Shown: positions 1 to 8,966 of the stretch, piece by piece | Layout: the number at the start of each line of letters is the position of its first letter | How positions within the stretch are numbered: position 1 is the first letter of the stretch | Assembly (NCBI RefSeq): GCF_001182745.1 | Contig: NZ_LN868938.1 | Span: 2,604,001-2,668,000 of the forward strand | Source: Nocardia farcinica | GTDB taxonomy: Bacteria > Actinomycetota > Actinomycetes > Mycobacteriales > Mycobacteriaceae | Direction: 5' to 3' | Length of the DNA stretch: 64,000 nucleotides | The notes under the pieces: generated by a model | Told to the model about the DNA's origin: nothing | The model's database searches: none | What the model saw: the letters and a program-made list of their open reading frames with translations, nothing else | Program-made: the position numbers and the translations under genes

Positions 1-1264
1 AGCGCACCACGCCGGCGGCCCGCGCCGCACGCAACCAGTCCGGGAATTCGCCCAGCAAGCGGGAATACAGCTGGGCGTCGTCCACCTGGTCGATGTCGTC
101 GAGGGCGAAGAAGCCCGCGTTGTCGACGAGGCGTCCGTCGAGGTCGTCGAGTTCGCGCAGGAGCCCGTAGTTGGCCTTGCCGAGCCCGATGAACTGCCAG
201 AACGCCGGTAGCGCGGCGGCTTCCCGGATCAGGTCGGCGATCTCGCGTTTCTTGGCGAAGCCGCCGTCGGTGAAGAACAGCACCAGCGTCGGGCCGTCAC
301 CGGGCCGCACGGTGTCGAGCACCGCGCGGATGATCGGCGGTTCGACGTTGTGCCCGCCGAGGCGGTTGTAGTCGATGCCCTCGTGCACCCCGGACAGGTG
401 CAGATAGGTCTGCGCCCACTGCTCGGCCTCCGCGACCGTGATGTCGGGCAGTTTGGCGTAGGACACCGCGTAGAGGTAGGCCTCGAGGGTGCCGTCGTCG
501 TCGAGCTGGGTGGCGATCGGAACCATCCGCTCGACCACCCGGTGTACGACCCGCCGCCGGTATTGCTTGTGCATGCTGCCGGTCTTGTCGATCACCAGCA
601 CGACCCTGGCCCGCACGCCCAGCGCCCGCTTGTCCAGCAACACCTTGGCGACCTCGCGTTTGCGCAGGTCGAGGGTGGCCCGCTTCTCCAGCGAGAGCGC
701 CGCTTCCCCGGGTACCGTGCGCACCTGCGGGACCGCTTCGGCGGCAGCGGGTTCCCGCGCGGGCGGTTCGTCGTCGACCTGCACGCCGTGATCGGTGACG
801 AGCGCCGCGAATCCGCCTGCGTAGCCCTGGCCCACCGCCCGGATCTTCCACTGCGGGCCGCGACGGTACAGTTCCAGCGCGATCACCACGGATTCCCCGG
901 AGAGCCCGTCGATCCGGTACTCGACCAGCGGCGTGCCCGCGCCGTCGGCGACGGTCACCACCGGCGGCGCGAACTCGCCGAACCGCCTGCCCGGGTCGTC
1001 GAGGGTCAGCACCGCGCGCACCTGCGCGATGTCGGCGGGCAGCTGGGCGGGTGAGATCTCCAGCGCGGCAGGCGAGCCCGCGACCAGCCGCACGCCGGGC
1101 GCGACGGGCTGGTTGTAGAAGACGAAGTCGGCGTCGGAGCGCACCGTGCCCGCCGCCGTGACCAGCAACGCCGACACGTCCGCGGCCGCCTCGGTGCGTA
1201 GCGACACCACGACCCGTTCCGACTCGAGCAGGGCGTTCTGGCCCTTGACCAACGAGGTGACCAC
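1..1264 (-). CDS. TerD-domain / VWA (TerF-type) protein, 3'-truncated by window edge
   Basis: The frame opens at a GTG at 1264 and stays open to the window edge (more than 420 codons). Near the N-terminus it reads SALLVTAAGTVRSDADFVF followed by YNQP, the signature of the TerD fold (calcium-binding, tellurite/stress family). The far end reads AFWQFIGLGKANYG and then LDDLDGRLVDNAGFF, the pattern of the TerF-like von Willebrand A module. The middle contains a VWA-like stretch with LVIDKTGSM. The gene is therefore a TerD-VWA fusion of the kind found in actinobacterial ter clusters; function is stress or metal related but not established. It is divergent to nothing: the next gene (1329-1775) is on the same strand. 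Start choice is tentative because no strong ribosome site is seen. Confidence 0.8.
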   Translation of the reverse strand, partial: MVTSLVKGQNALLESERVVVSLRTEAAADVSALLVTAAGTVRSDADFVFYNQPVAPGVRLVAGSPAALEISPAQLPADIAQVRAVLTLDDPGRRFGEFAPPVVTVADGAGTPLVEYRIDGLSGESVVIALELYRRGPQWKIRAVGQGYAGGFAALVTDHGVQVDDEPPAREPAAAEAVPQVRTVPGEAALSLEKRATLDLRKREVAKVLLDKRALGVRARVVLVIDKTGSMHKQYRRRVVHRVVERMVPIATQLDDDGTLEAYLYAVSYAKLPDITVAEAEQWAQTYLHLSGVHEGIDYNRLGGHNVEPPIIRAVLDTVRPGDGPTLVLFFTDGGFAKKREIADLIREAAALPAFWQFIGLGKANYGLLRELDDLDGRLVDNAGFFALDDIDQVDDAQLYSRLLGEFPDWLRAARAAGVVR

Positions 1265-1328
1265 CGGCTGACTCCGTCCCGTGTGCGATGGGCTCAGCCT
1301 AACGGCGAGGTGCGTGCCCGGCAGGGCT

Positions 1329-1775
1329 TCAGGAGGCGCCCGGCCGCACGATCATCAACACGACCACGATGGCCCACAGGGTGTTGTAGATGCCCGCGTA
1401 CATGCCGAGGGCACGCAGCCTGCGCCCGTCGTCGGGGTCGCGCAACGCCTCCCGTTGCAGCGGGTGGATCTGCACGGCGATCAGCCCGCCCGCGACCAGG
1501 GTGAGCACCATCGCCGTCGAGATCCAGATCTCGCCCAGCCGCCCCTGCAGCGCGGCCAGCGCGATGCCGACCACCGGCACGATCAACGCGACCGCCACGT
1601 ACCGCCCGGTGATGCGGTGCAGCGCGGCGGCGACGGCGGGGTTGCGTTGGCCACCCGCGCTGTCGGCGCCCTCGGCCACCGGCGCATAGCGCGGGAACAG
1701 GCTGGCCGCGACGGCCGAGCCACCGACGAAGACGATCGCGGCCAGCACGTGGACCGACAGCAGGACATGCTCCAT
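1329..1775 (-). CDS. Small CopD-like/DUF2269-like integral membrane protein
   Basis: 148 residues with about four hydrophobic helices: an N-terminal helix with LLSVHVLAAIVFVGG, then segments near residues 55-75, 85-105 and 125-145. The histidine-in-helix start (SVHVLAAIVF) resembles CopD/DUF2269 membrane proteins. No catalytic motif is visible, so the function is unknown. A perfect 23-bp palindrome lies 12 nt upstream of its start and matches the site between marR and the DyP gene, so it is probably a member of the same MarR-controlled regulon. Confidence 0.7.
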   Translation of the reverse strand: MEHVLLSVHVLAAIVFVGGSAVAASLFPRYAPVAEGADSAGGQRNPAVAAALHRITGRYVAVALIVPVVGIALAALQGRLGEIWISTAMVLTLVAGGLIAVQIHPLQREALRDPDDGRRLRALGMYAGIYNTLWAIVVVLMIVRPGAS

Positions 1776-1786
1776 GACGAACCTCC

Positions 1787-1809
1787 AAGCTTCAATGTGA
1801 TTGAAGCTT
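1787..1809. promoter_or_regulatory. Perfect palindrome, probable MarR operator 1
   Basis: AAGCTTCAAT, then a GTG spacer, then ATTGAAGCTT: 10-bp perfect arms. It sits directly upstream of the membrane-protein gene starting at 1775. The core CTTCAA-N5-TTGAAG recurs at 2330-2346. That this is the operator of the adjacent MarR protein is inferred from position and symmetry. Confidence 0.75.
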
Positions 1810-1836
1810 AGCCGATGCTCTCAGCAAGGCTGAAGG

Positions 1837-2301
1837 TCAGTCGACCCCGCCCGTCTCGAAGGCATGCCGGATCGCCGCGCCGAGCTTGCGGCGCACCGGA
1901 TCGGCCTCGGCACCGAAGAGCCGCTCGTCGACCTCGCCGACCACCCGCCGCGCCTCGGCGAGCAACCTGGTCCCCGACGCGGTCAGTTCGATGGTCGAGG
2001 CCGCGCCCGCCTTGGCCGTGGAGTCGCGCACGAGCCCGGCCGCGGTCAGCGCTTTCACCGAGGTGTGCACGCTCTGCACGCTCACCCCCGCCATGCGGGC
2101 GAGCTCACTGAAGGAGACGCCGGGCATCCGGCCGACATGCCCGAGCAACCCGAGCTTGCGCACGGTCAGGTCGAGATCGGCCAGCGCGGCATTGAGTTCG
2201 TTCTCCACGCGCCGGGCGAGCGCGAGCACGACGATCGAGGCGCTGGTGACGGGGGGCTCCGGGCGGCCGTTCTCGGTGGTCACCGCCCCAGTCTCGCCCA
2301 T
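1837..2301 (-). CDS. MarR-family transcriptional regulator
   Basis: 154 residues. A winged helix-turn-helix of MarR type covers about residues 45-115, including SFSELARMAGVSVQSVHTSV as recognition region and a wing around residues 95-105. It lies between two copies of a CTTCAA-N5-TTGAAG palindrome, one upstream of its own start and shared with the divergent DyP peroxidase gene, the other upstream of the next gene on its own strand. This suggests an autoregulated repressor of a three-gene regulon. The ATG at 2301 has no clear Shine-Dalgarno; a GTG at 2283 is an alternative start. Confidence 0.85.
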   Translation of the reverse strand: MGETGAVTTENGRPEPPVTSASIVVLALARRVENELNAALADLDLTVRKLGLLGHVGRMPGVSFSELARMAGVSVQSVHTSVKALTAAGLVRDSTAKAGAASTIELTASGTRLLAEARRVVGEVDERLFGAEADPVRRKLGAAIRHAFETGGVD

Positions 2302-2329
2302 CGGAAGGAGAAATCGGCAGCGCGGTCAC

Positions 2330-2346
2330 CTTCAATGGTGTTGAAG
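2330..2346. promoter_or_regulatory. Palindrome, probable MarR operator 2 (marR / DyP divergent promoter)
   Basis: CTTCAA-TGGTG-TTGAAG, followed by CTT, so the right half TTGAAGCTT is identical to operator 1 at 1787-1809. It sits about 30 bp from both the marR start (2301) and the DyP start (2378), in the 76-bp divergent spacer. Confidence 0.7.
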
Positions 2347-2377
2347 CTTTCCGGATCCTCGGTTACGCTCGGCCGAC

Positions 2378-3679
2378 ATGAGCGAATCTACTACGGTCGG
2401 TAGTAATTCCGGCGTGTCGCGGCGCGCGTTGTTCGGCGGCGCGTTGCTCGCGGCGGGCGCGGCCTCGGCGGGTGTCGCCGTGGGCCGTCGCGGCGGATCG
2501 GAAACCTCCGCGTCCGCGATCGAGCCCTTCCAGGGTCCACACCAGGCCGGTATCGCGACCGCGCTCCAGTCGACCGCGCTGTTCCTCGCCTGTGACATGG
2601 CCCGGCCGGACCGCGCCGCGCTGCGCGACCTGCTCGCGAGCTGGACCGAGGCCGCCCGCGCCCTCACCGCCGGAGCGCGGGTGCCCGACACCGCGTCGAC
2701 CCCGCCGGGGTTCAGCGCGCACACCGATTTCGCCACCGGCCTCGCCCCCGCGCGCCTGACGATCACCCTCGGCCTCGGCCCCGGCATCTTCGACGACCGT
2801 TTCGGCCTCGCCGATCACCGCCCCCGCCACCTGCACCCGCTGCCCGCCTTCGCCGGCGACGCGCTGAACCCCGCCTGGAGCGGCGGCGACGTGCTCGCCC
2901 AGATCTGCGCGGACGACCCGCAGATCGTCAGCCACGCCTTCCGCACCCTGCGCGCCCGGATGCCCGGCCTGGCCCGCATGCGCTGGACCCAGCAGGGCTT
3001 CCTCGGGCTGCCCGCCGACCGCGGCACCCCGCGAAACATGTTCGGCCACAAGGACGGCACCGCCAATCCGCGCCCTGGCACCCCCGAATTCGACCGCACC
3101 GTCTGGGTCGATTCCCCCGACGAACCCGCCTGGTTCCACGGCGGCAGCTACCTGGTCTTCCGCAAGATCCGCATGAAAGTCGCCGACTGGGACCAGCTTT
3201 CGCCGGCCGAACAGGACCGCGTCATCGGCAGACGACGCGCCGACGGCGCCCCCATGAACGGCGGCGGCGAATTCGATCCGATCGACCTCGACGCCCGCTC
3301 CCCCGACGGCGAACCGCGCACCCCGGCAAATGCCCACGTGCGCCTGGTCCACGGCATCCCCATGCTGCGCCGCAGCTACAACTACGACTACGGCGTCCTG
3401 ATCGCCAACGCGGGCGGCTCCCCCGACCCCACCCCGGAACTCCCGCACACCCATGCCCCCGGCACCCCGGAACACAGCCACGGCGGCCACAGCACGCTCG
3501 ATGTCGGCCTGCTCTTCGCCGCCTACATGAACAACCCGCCCGAGCAGTTCATCCGAGCCCAGCACGCCCTGGCCACCGACCGGATGAACGCCCTCGTCCA
3601 GCACACCGGCAGCGCCTTCTTCGCGGTTCCGCCCGGGGTGGGCGAGAGCGGTCACCTGGCCGCCGAGCTCGTGCGGTGA
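2378..3679 (+). CDS. Dyp-type heme peroxidase with Tat signal (EfeB-like)
   Basis: 433 residues. The N-terminus has a twin-arginine signal (SRRALFGGALLAAGAA, residues 14-29), so the protein is exported folded. The family hallmark GxxDG is present as GHKDGTANP at about 223-231, and a candidate proximal heme His lies in NAHVRLVHG. Dyp peroxidases use H2O2 to oxidise dyes, phenols and possibly porphyrins. No efeU or efeO genes are nearby, so this is a stand-alone peroxidase rather than part of an iron uptake operon. It is divergent from marR and shares the palindromic operator. A 15-bp-arm hairpin terminator follows the stop. Confidence 0.9.
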   Translation: MSESTTVGSNSGVSRRALFGGALLAAGAASAGVAVGRRGGSETSASAIEPFQGPHQAGIATALQSTALFLACDMARPDRAALRDLLASWTEAARALTAGARVPDTASTPPGFSAHTDFATGLAPARLTITLGLGPGIFDDRFGLADHRPRHLHPLPAFAGDALNPAWSGGDVLAQICADDPQIVSHAFRTLRARMPGLARMRWTQQGFLGLPADRGTPRNMFGHKDGTANPRPGTPEFDRTVWVDSPDEPAWFHGGSYLVFRKIRMKVADWDQLSPAEQDRVIGRRRADGAPMNGGGEFDPIDLDARSPDGEPRTPANAHVRLVHGIPMLRRSYNYDYGVLIANAGGSPDPTPELPHTHAPGTPEHSHGGHSTLDVGLLFAAYMNNPPEQFIRAQHALATDRMNALVQHTGSAFFAVPPGVGESGHLAAELVR

Positions 3680-3696
3680 GAGCACGACAACGCGCG

Positions 3697-3732
3697 ACGG
3701 CGGGCCCGGCACGATGGCCGGACCCGCCGTCC
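3697..3732. terminator. Bidirectional hairpin terminator between DyP and MspA genes
   Basis: 15-bp arms (3697-3711 and 3718-3732, one C-A mismatch) around a 6-nt loop, between convergent stops at 3679 and 3755. No U-tract, as is usual in high-GC actinomycetes. Confidence 0.7.
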
Positions 3733-3754
3733 GCGAGCGTCGTGCGGCGCCGGA

Positions 3755-4432
3755 TCAGCCGAGGCTGAACGGCTGACCCCACAGAGTGACGACCGACATC
3801 ACGTTGTCGGTCTCGACCTTGACCTTGACGAAGGACCGCGCCTGGGCGTAGCCCGCGCAGCCCGACAGACCGATGGTCGAATCGGCCCAGGTGACCGAGC
3901 CGCTGTTGCCCTTGAACTTGTTGTTGGTGGCGTGATCCTCGTTGCCGTAGTCGTCCGGCTTCTCGATGTCGAGGATGTAGAACGACTTGGCCTGGCCGGG
4001 GCCGAGCGTCAGCTCGCCGCCGGACTCCGCGCCCACGCCACCGGTCACGGTGTCACCGCTCCAGTCGGCCGAGCCTTCCACGCCGCCCTCGACGCCGCCG
4101 CCGTCGATGTTGACCTGGCAGCCCACCACGTAACCGGGGTAGATCTTGCCGCCGACATCCTCGCCGCCGCCGCTGATCTCGACCTGCGCGCTACCGGACA
4201 CCCACGCGTTGCGGTGCACCGGGGTGGCGCCCATCGACGGGCTGATGGTCGCCGACTCGCCCACCAGACGCACGGTCACCACCGTGCCGTCGGACAGGGT
4301 CTTGGTGATCTCGCCGCCGGGCAGCGGAACGAAGGTGTCGGCGTTGGCCGCACCCGCGGACAGCATGCCGAACGCGACGGTGGCCGCGGCGCAGGCGCCT
4401 GCCGCCCGCAGTGTGTTCTTGTGGATCTTCAT
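3755..4432 (-). CDS. MspA-family porin
   Basis: 225 residues from the ATG at 4432; a TTG at 4444 is in frame but directly abuts the GGAGGGG ribosome site, so it was rejected. The N-terminal signal peptide ends about ANA-DTFVPLPGG. The mature part has the MspA pattern of a short N-terminal strand, SATISPSM and a C-terminal GCAGYAQARSFVKV ending in WGQPFSLG. MspA porins form octameric outer-membrane (mycomembrane) channels for small hydrophilic solutes. A second MspA gene lies just upstream on the same strand with a 68-bp gap, so this is a tandem pair, probably co-transcribed. Confidence 0.9.
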   Translation of the reverse strand: MKIHKNTLRAAGACAAATVAFGMLSAGAANADTFVPLPGGEITKTLSDGTVVTVRLVGESATISPSMGATPVHRNAWVSGSAQVEISGGGEDVGGKIYPGYVVGCQVNIDGGGVEGGVEGSADWSGDTVTGGVGAESGGELTLGPGQAKSFYILDIEKPDDYGNEDHATNNKFKGNSGSVTWADSTIGLSGCAGYAQARSFVKVKVETDNVMSVVTLWGQPFSLG

Positions 4433-4500
4433 AGTTCTGTGCAACCCCTCCGGGTTCGAGTTCGCTTCAGCGAAGACTGGTTTGACGGATTCGACCCACG

Positions 4501-5175
4501 TCAGCCGATGCTGAACGGCATCCCGTAGAGGGTGGTCTTCGAGTAGTGGTCACCGATGATCTCGACCACGGTGTAGGACCGCGCCTGGGCGTAGCCCGCG
4601 CAACCCTGGATCTGGATCTCCACGTCCTGGTACTCGACCGAGTAGACACCGGGCTTGGTGATGTCCTTGTAGTCGATCTGGACGAACTTCACATCGCCGG
4701 GGCCGAGGTCCAGGCCGATGGAGCCACCGATCGAGCCGCCCTCGAGGTCGATGCCACCGGACAGGCCGGCCGAGATGGCGTCGTCACCGATGCTGACCTG
4801 GCAGCCGACGATGTAGCCGGTGTTCAGCTGGGAGGCGCCGTGGGTCGAGGAGTTGTTGGTGCCCGGGTCGCCGGCCGGACCGTTGTTGGGGCCGACCTCA
4901 CCCTCGGGGGTGACGGTGACATCCGCGGTCGCGTTGCCCGAGACCCACGCGACGCGTCCCGCGCCGTTGGCCGCCATCGAGGGCGAGATCACAGCATGCT
5001 CACCGGTACGGGTGATGGTGACGCCCGGGCCGACCTTCTGACCGTCCGGCAGCGGAACGAACGTGTCCGCGTTGGCAGCGCCGGTCGAGAACAGGCCGAC
5101 GGCGATGGTGGCGGCGGCGCCGATCCCGACGACGCGACCGCCGCCGCGCAACCCACTGGTGCGGTTGTTGCTCAT
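4501..5175 (-). CDS. MspA-family porin (tandem paralog)
   Basis: 224 residues starting at the ATG at 5175 with AGGGGAA as ribosome site. The open frame continues upstream but without porin character. Signal peptide residues 1-35 end at GAANA-DTFVPLPDG. The mature region shows HAVISPSMAANGAGRVAW, and a C-terminus GCAGYAQARSYTVV then TTLYGMPFSIG, matching the neighbour at 3755-4432. A Gly/Asn/Pro-rich insert near residues 95-120 (GEVGPNNGPAGDPGTNNSST) is absent from the neighbour and may alter a periplasmic loop of the channel. Confidence 0.9.
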   Translation of the reverse strand: MSNNRTSGLRGGGRVVGIGAAATIAVGLFSTGAANADTFVPLPDGQKVGPGVTITRTGEHAVISPSMAANGAGRVAWVSGNATADVTVTPEGEVGPNNGPAGDPGTNNSSTHGASQLNTGYIVGCQVSIGDDAISAGLSGGIDLEGGSIGGSIGLDLGPGDVKFVQIDYKDITKPGVYSVEYQDVEIQIQGCAGYAQARSYTVVEIIGDHYSKTTLYGMPFSIG

Positions 5176-5679
5176 ACTTCCCCTCATCAGGTTAAAGCGG
5201 TCCACCCCGTTCAGAGGCGGTAGAACCCCTTCGCGAGGCCGCTCCAGAGCTTGGCCGCCTCCCCTGACCACGAGATGAACCAAAATCCGCCTACCCGGTG
5301 AACGGTTCTGGTCGGAAATGTGAAGAGATTGTTGAGATCGGATAACGGAATCCGGCAAAACGGGCGGATACGCAGCGATTTCCCGGCATCCGCCCCGTAA
5401 CTTCCGGGTGGATCAGACCGGAGGGCGGCGGTGACGGGCGGACGTGCGCGGCTCCGGCCACCGCCGCCGTCCCGGCTTTCCCGGCGGAGTCCGAGCATCG
5501 GACGAGCAATTCGCCCGGAATCGGACCGGGCGGTCGAGCCACGCGGCGCCCGGGATTCGTCCGGCGGGTGCCCCCGGCGGCGGTCCGGGTCGCGGCGATT
5601 CCCGCTGAGACACGCCTGCCGGAGAATGCACCCGTCCGGTCGCGGGAATTCCCAGGTCACTCGTCGGCATCCGGACAGG
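5176..5679. other. 504-bp intergenic region upstream of the porin pair
   Basis: No convincing coding sequence on either strand. It must hold the promoter of the MspA pair. The portion next to 5175 is locally less GC-rich (around 5276-5350), consistent with a regulatory segment. I see no clear operator or RNA structure. Confidence 0.5.
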
Positions 5680-6375
5680 TCAGTCGAGGGCGCGCACGAT
5701 CTCCTCCGCCAGCGGCCGTGACGACGCCGGGTTCTGTCCGGTGTAGAGGGTGCGATCGACTTCGATGTGCGGCGCCCACGGTTCGCCTTCGCGGTACTCC
5801 ACCCCCAGCTCGCGCAACCGGTCCGCGAGCAGCCAGGGCGCCTTGGCGGCCAACCCGGCCTGCTCCTCCTCGGCGTTGCTGAACGCCGTCAGCCGGTAGC
5901 CCGCGAACGGGGAATTGCCGTCGGCGTCGGCGGTGGCCAGCAGTGCGGCGGGCCCGTGGCACACCACGCCCAACGGCTTGCCCGACGACAACGCCTGCGC
6001 CAGCACGCGCCCGGAGTCGGCGTCGGTGGGCAGATCCTCCATCGGGCCGTGCCCGCCCGGATAGAACACCGCGGCGTAATCGGCCGGATCCACCTCGGCC
6101 AGCGGGACGGGATGCTGCAACGGCGCGGCGGTGCGCACGGCCTCGGCCAGCTTCGCCGCGTTCTCCGGCCCCCCGTTGACCTCGGGCGCCAGGCTGCCCC
6201 GGTCCACGCTCGGCACCACCCCGCCCGGTGTCGCGACGGTCACCGTGTGCCCTGCCGCGGTGAACACCTCGTAGGGGGCAACGAACTCCTCCGCCCAGAA
6301 CCCGGTCGGGTGCTTCGTGCCGTCGGCCAGCGTCCAGTGGTCGGCGCCGGACATGACGAACAGGATCTCGGCCAT
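5680..6375 (-). CDS. DJ-1/PfpI-family protein (Hsp31-like glyoxalase/chaperone)
   Basis: 231 residues. The nucleophile elbow is VVCHGPAALL (Cys near residue 138), with an upstream Glu/Asp-containing AAVFYPGGHGPMEDL as in Hsp31-like type 1 glutamine amidotransferase folds. Such proteins act as GSH-independent glyoxalases, deglycases or stress chaperones. Its ATG overlaps the cydB stop codon as TGATG, so it is translationally coupled to the cytochrome bd operon, an arrangement that suggests protection from oxidative or carbonyl stress (inference). Confidence 0.85.
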   Translation of the reverse strand: MAEILFVMSGADHWTLADGTKHPTGFWAEEFVAPYEVFTAAGHTVTVATPGGVVPSVDRGSLAPEVNGGPENAAKLAEAVRTAAPLQHPVPLAEVDPADYAAVFYPGGHGPMEDLPTDADSGRVLAQALSSGKPLGVVCHGPAALLATADADGNSPFAGYRLTAFSNAEEEQAGLAAKAPWLLADRLRELGVEYREGEPWAPHIEVDRTLYTGQNPASSRPLAEEIVRALD

Positions 6376-7415
6376 CAGTCTCTCCTCGCATGATCGGAAT
6401 CGGTGCTGTTCTCCTCGCGTACCCACGCATCGGTCTGAGTCAGCCAGAACAGGTAGGCCAATGCCGGCAACACCGTCACCCCGGCCAGCGCCACCACGAC
6501 CAGCAATCCGATCAGCGTGGACCGCGCGCCCGCCGCGTCGGCGATGAGCAGCTGGTCGACCAGGATCCACGGAGTCTGGGCCACCGCCCAGCCGAGCACG
6601 ATCGCCGCCACCGCCACCAGCGCCGAGACCCGCGCCCACCCGAACCGTCCCCGGTACACCAGCACGAGAGTGAGCACCCCCGCGGCGGCGGACACCACGA
6701 TCAACGGCAGCGCGCGCCCGAGCAGCTCGTGGCCCAGTGTCGGGGCGTCGCGGCGGATCGGGGCGATCGCCGCGATCGCGAACGCGCCCGTCACCGCACC
6801 GACGACCAGGGTGCGCGGGCGCAGATAGGCGGCCAGCGCGTCGTCGCCGGAACGGGCGGCATCGGCGGTGAGGAACACCCCGGCCAGGAACGCCGAGGTC
6901 CCCACCGCCAGCGTGCCGCCGATCAGCGAGGTGGGATTGACCCACGAACCCACCAGGTCGCCGTATCCGTCGGCGGGCACCCGGCCCGAGGCGACCGCGC
7001 CGACGACCGTGCCGAAGAAGAACGGCGTGATCAGCGAGGCCCCGGCGAACAGCGCGCCGTAGAGGCGCGCCTGGTTGATCGTGGCCGAGTACTTGCGGAA
7101 GGCGAAGTTCGCCCCGCGCAGCACGATGCCGAGCAGGGCCAGGCTCATCGGGATGAACAGCGTGGTCATGATCGCGGCGAAGGCGCCGGGGTATGCCGTC
7201 CACAGGAACACCAGGATGTAGATGAGCCAGACGTGGTTGGCTTCCCAGACCGGGCCGATGCTGTGGTCGATGAGCACGCGCAACCGTCCGCCGCGCCGCG
7301 CACCGCCCGCGGTGAGGTCCCAGAACCCCGACCCGAAATCCGCGCCGGCGAACAGCGCGTAGGCCACCACCCCGGCGAACATCGCCGAGGCGACCACATC
7401 CGACAGTTCCATCAC
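6375..7415 (-). CDS. cydB: Cytochrome bd oxidase subunit II
   Basis: 346 residues with about nine membrane helices. It begins MMELSDVVASAMFAGVVAYA and continues with LFAGADFGSGFWDL, the typical CydB N-terminus. CydB pairs with CydA to make the high-affinity quinol oxidase used at low oxygen. It overlaps cydA (stop of cydA at 7412) by 4 bp and the following DJ-1 gene by 1 bp. No cydDC exporter genes are next to it; they must be elsewhere. Confidence 0.93.
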   Translation of the reverse strand: MMELSDVVASAMFAGVVAYALFAGADFGSGFWDLTAGGARRGGRLRVLIDHSIGPVWEANHVWLIYILVFLWTAYPGAFAAIMTTLFIPMSLALLGIVLRGANFAFRKYSATINQARLYGALFAGASLITPFFFGTVVGAVASGRVPADGYGDLVGSWVNPTSLIGGTLAVGTSAFLAGVFLTADAARSGDDALAAYLRPRTLVVGAVTGAFAIAAIAPIRRDAPTLGHELLGRALPLIVVSAAAGVLTLVLVYRGRFGWARVSALVAVAAIVLGWAVAQTPWILVDQLLIADAAGARSTLIGLLVVVALAGVTVLPALAYLFWLTQTDAWVREENSTDSDHARRD

Positions 7416-8818
7416 GGCCTCCCGGCGCGCTCGGCCTCATCGACCGGCGCCGCGCCCGGCCCGTACGGGGCGGCGATGTGCACCGCGCCGGCCCGCCACC
7501 GCCGCGCCATCGACCGCAGCACGACGACCGCGCCCACCGTCATCCCGAGATAGACCAGCAGCACGATCGTGAAACTCCACCACAGCCCCTCGCTGGTGCT
7601 CGCCGCGTCCCTGGTGGTCAACACCTGCCACACCGTCCACGGCTGCCGTCCCACCTCGGTGGCGATCCAGCCGCACTCGAGCGCCAGCACCGCCAGCGGC
7701 CCGGCGACCACCGCGACCCGCAGGAACCACCGGTGGGCCAGCAGGTCGCGGCGCCGCCAGCGCAGCACCCAGAACACGACCACGAGCAGCGCGAGCGCGG
7801 TGCCGACCGCGACCATCGTCTGGAAGGCCAGGTGGGTGATGTTGACCGGCGGGTGTTCGTCGGCCGGGACGGTGTCCAGCCCGGGAATCGGCGCCGTCAG
7901 CGAATTGCGGGCGATGATCGACCCCAGCCGCGGGATCTCGAGCGCGCCCCGCACCTCACCGTCGATCAGCAGCCCGCCCAGCCGCAGCGGCGCCGGTCCC
8001 TCGGTGGTGGTGGCCAGCTCGAAGGCCGCCAGCTTCGCCGGTTGCGAATCGTGCACCCGCATGCCCAGCACGTGCCCGATCAGCGGTTGCGCCAGCGCGG
8101 CCACGGTGGCGAACACGAACGGCACCGTGAAGCCCAGCCGATGGTGCTCGTCGCGCCGCCCCCGCAGCATCCCCGCCGCGTACACCCCCGCCACCACGAA
8201 GCCGACCACCATGAAAGCCCCCACCCACATGTGCGCGAACTGCAGGAACGCCGCGTCGTTGAACATCGCCCGCCACGGGTTCACGTCGGTCACCTCGCCG
8301 TCGACCAGCCGGAACCCGGTGGGATTGTTCATCCACGCGTTCACACTCACCACGCAGAAGGTGCCCACCACCCCCGCCACCGCCATCGGCACCAGCATCA
8401 ACAGATGCCGCCGCGGCGGCATCCGCCCCCACCCGTAGAGATAGATGCCGAGAAAGATCGCCTCCACGAAGAACGACAACCCCTCGAACGCGAACGGCAA
8501 CCCCAGCACGTCCCCGTAGCGCCCCATCAACCCCGGCCACAACAGCCCCATCTCGAAGCTGAGCACCGTGCCCGACACCGCCCCGATCGCGAACAGGATC
8601 GCCGACACCGTCGCCCACCGCTTCGCCAACCCCAACGCCACCGCGTCCCCGCGCACGATCCCCCGTCGATGCACCACGAAGATCATCGCCGGAAACGCCA
8701 CCCCGAAACAGGCCAGCACGATGTGCCACCCCAGCGAGAACGCCATCTGCTGCCGCGCGGGCAGCAACCCCGGCGGCCCCTCCCCCGCCGCCAGCACCCC
8801 CCACATCTCCACCACCAT
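7412..8818 (-). CDS. cydA: Cytochrome bd oxidase subunit I
   Basis: 468 residues from the ATG at 8818, which has GGAAGGGG upstream; an in-frame start at 8875 is less likely. Heme-ligand regions are visible: GWHIVLACFGVAFP near the N-terminus, QFAHMWVGAF in the middle, and ATEVGRQPWTVW near the C-terminus (short Q-loop subfamily). Accepts electrons from menaquinol and reduces O2. Forms an operon cydA-cydB-DJ-1. Confidence 0.93.
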   Translation of the reverse strand: MVVEMWGVLAAGEGPPGLLPARQQMAFSLGWHIVLACFGVAFPAMIFVVHRRGIVRGDAVALGLAKRWATVSAILFAIGAVSGTVLSFEMGLLWPGLMGRYGDVLGLPFAFEGLSFFVEAIFLGIYLYGWGRMPPRRHLLMLVPMAVAGVVGTFCVVSVNAWMNNPTGFRLVDGEVTDVNPWRAMFNDAAFLQFAHMWVGAFMVVGFVVAGVYAAGMLRGRRDEHHRLGFTVPFVFATVAALAQPLIGHVLGMRVHDSQPAKLAAFELATTTEGPAPLRLGGLLIDGEVRGALEIPRLGSIIARNSLTAPIPGLDTVPADEHPPVNITHLAFQTMVAVGTALALLVVVFWVLRWRRRDLLAHRWFLRVAVVAGPLAVLALECGWIATEVGRQPWTVWQVLTTRDAASTSEGLWWSFTIVLLVYLGMTVGAVVVLRSMARRWRAGAVHIAAPYGPGAAPVDEAERAGRP

Positions 8819-8966
8819 CGACCGCCCCTTCCTCGATACCCGAGCCGACCAGCCCTTTCCCGAGGTATCCCCCATTCCCCGGCGAAATCACCCGGTCGGC
8901 CCAGCGTCCCGGATCAGTGGATCGTCCGATCCCCGAGCGGCCTGTGCGGCGTGGCTCGGTTGCCCC

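Noticed and set aside
4433..4444. TTG start for the MspA porin
   Set aside because: The ribosome-binding sequence directly abuts it, leaving no spacer; ATG at 4432 fits better.
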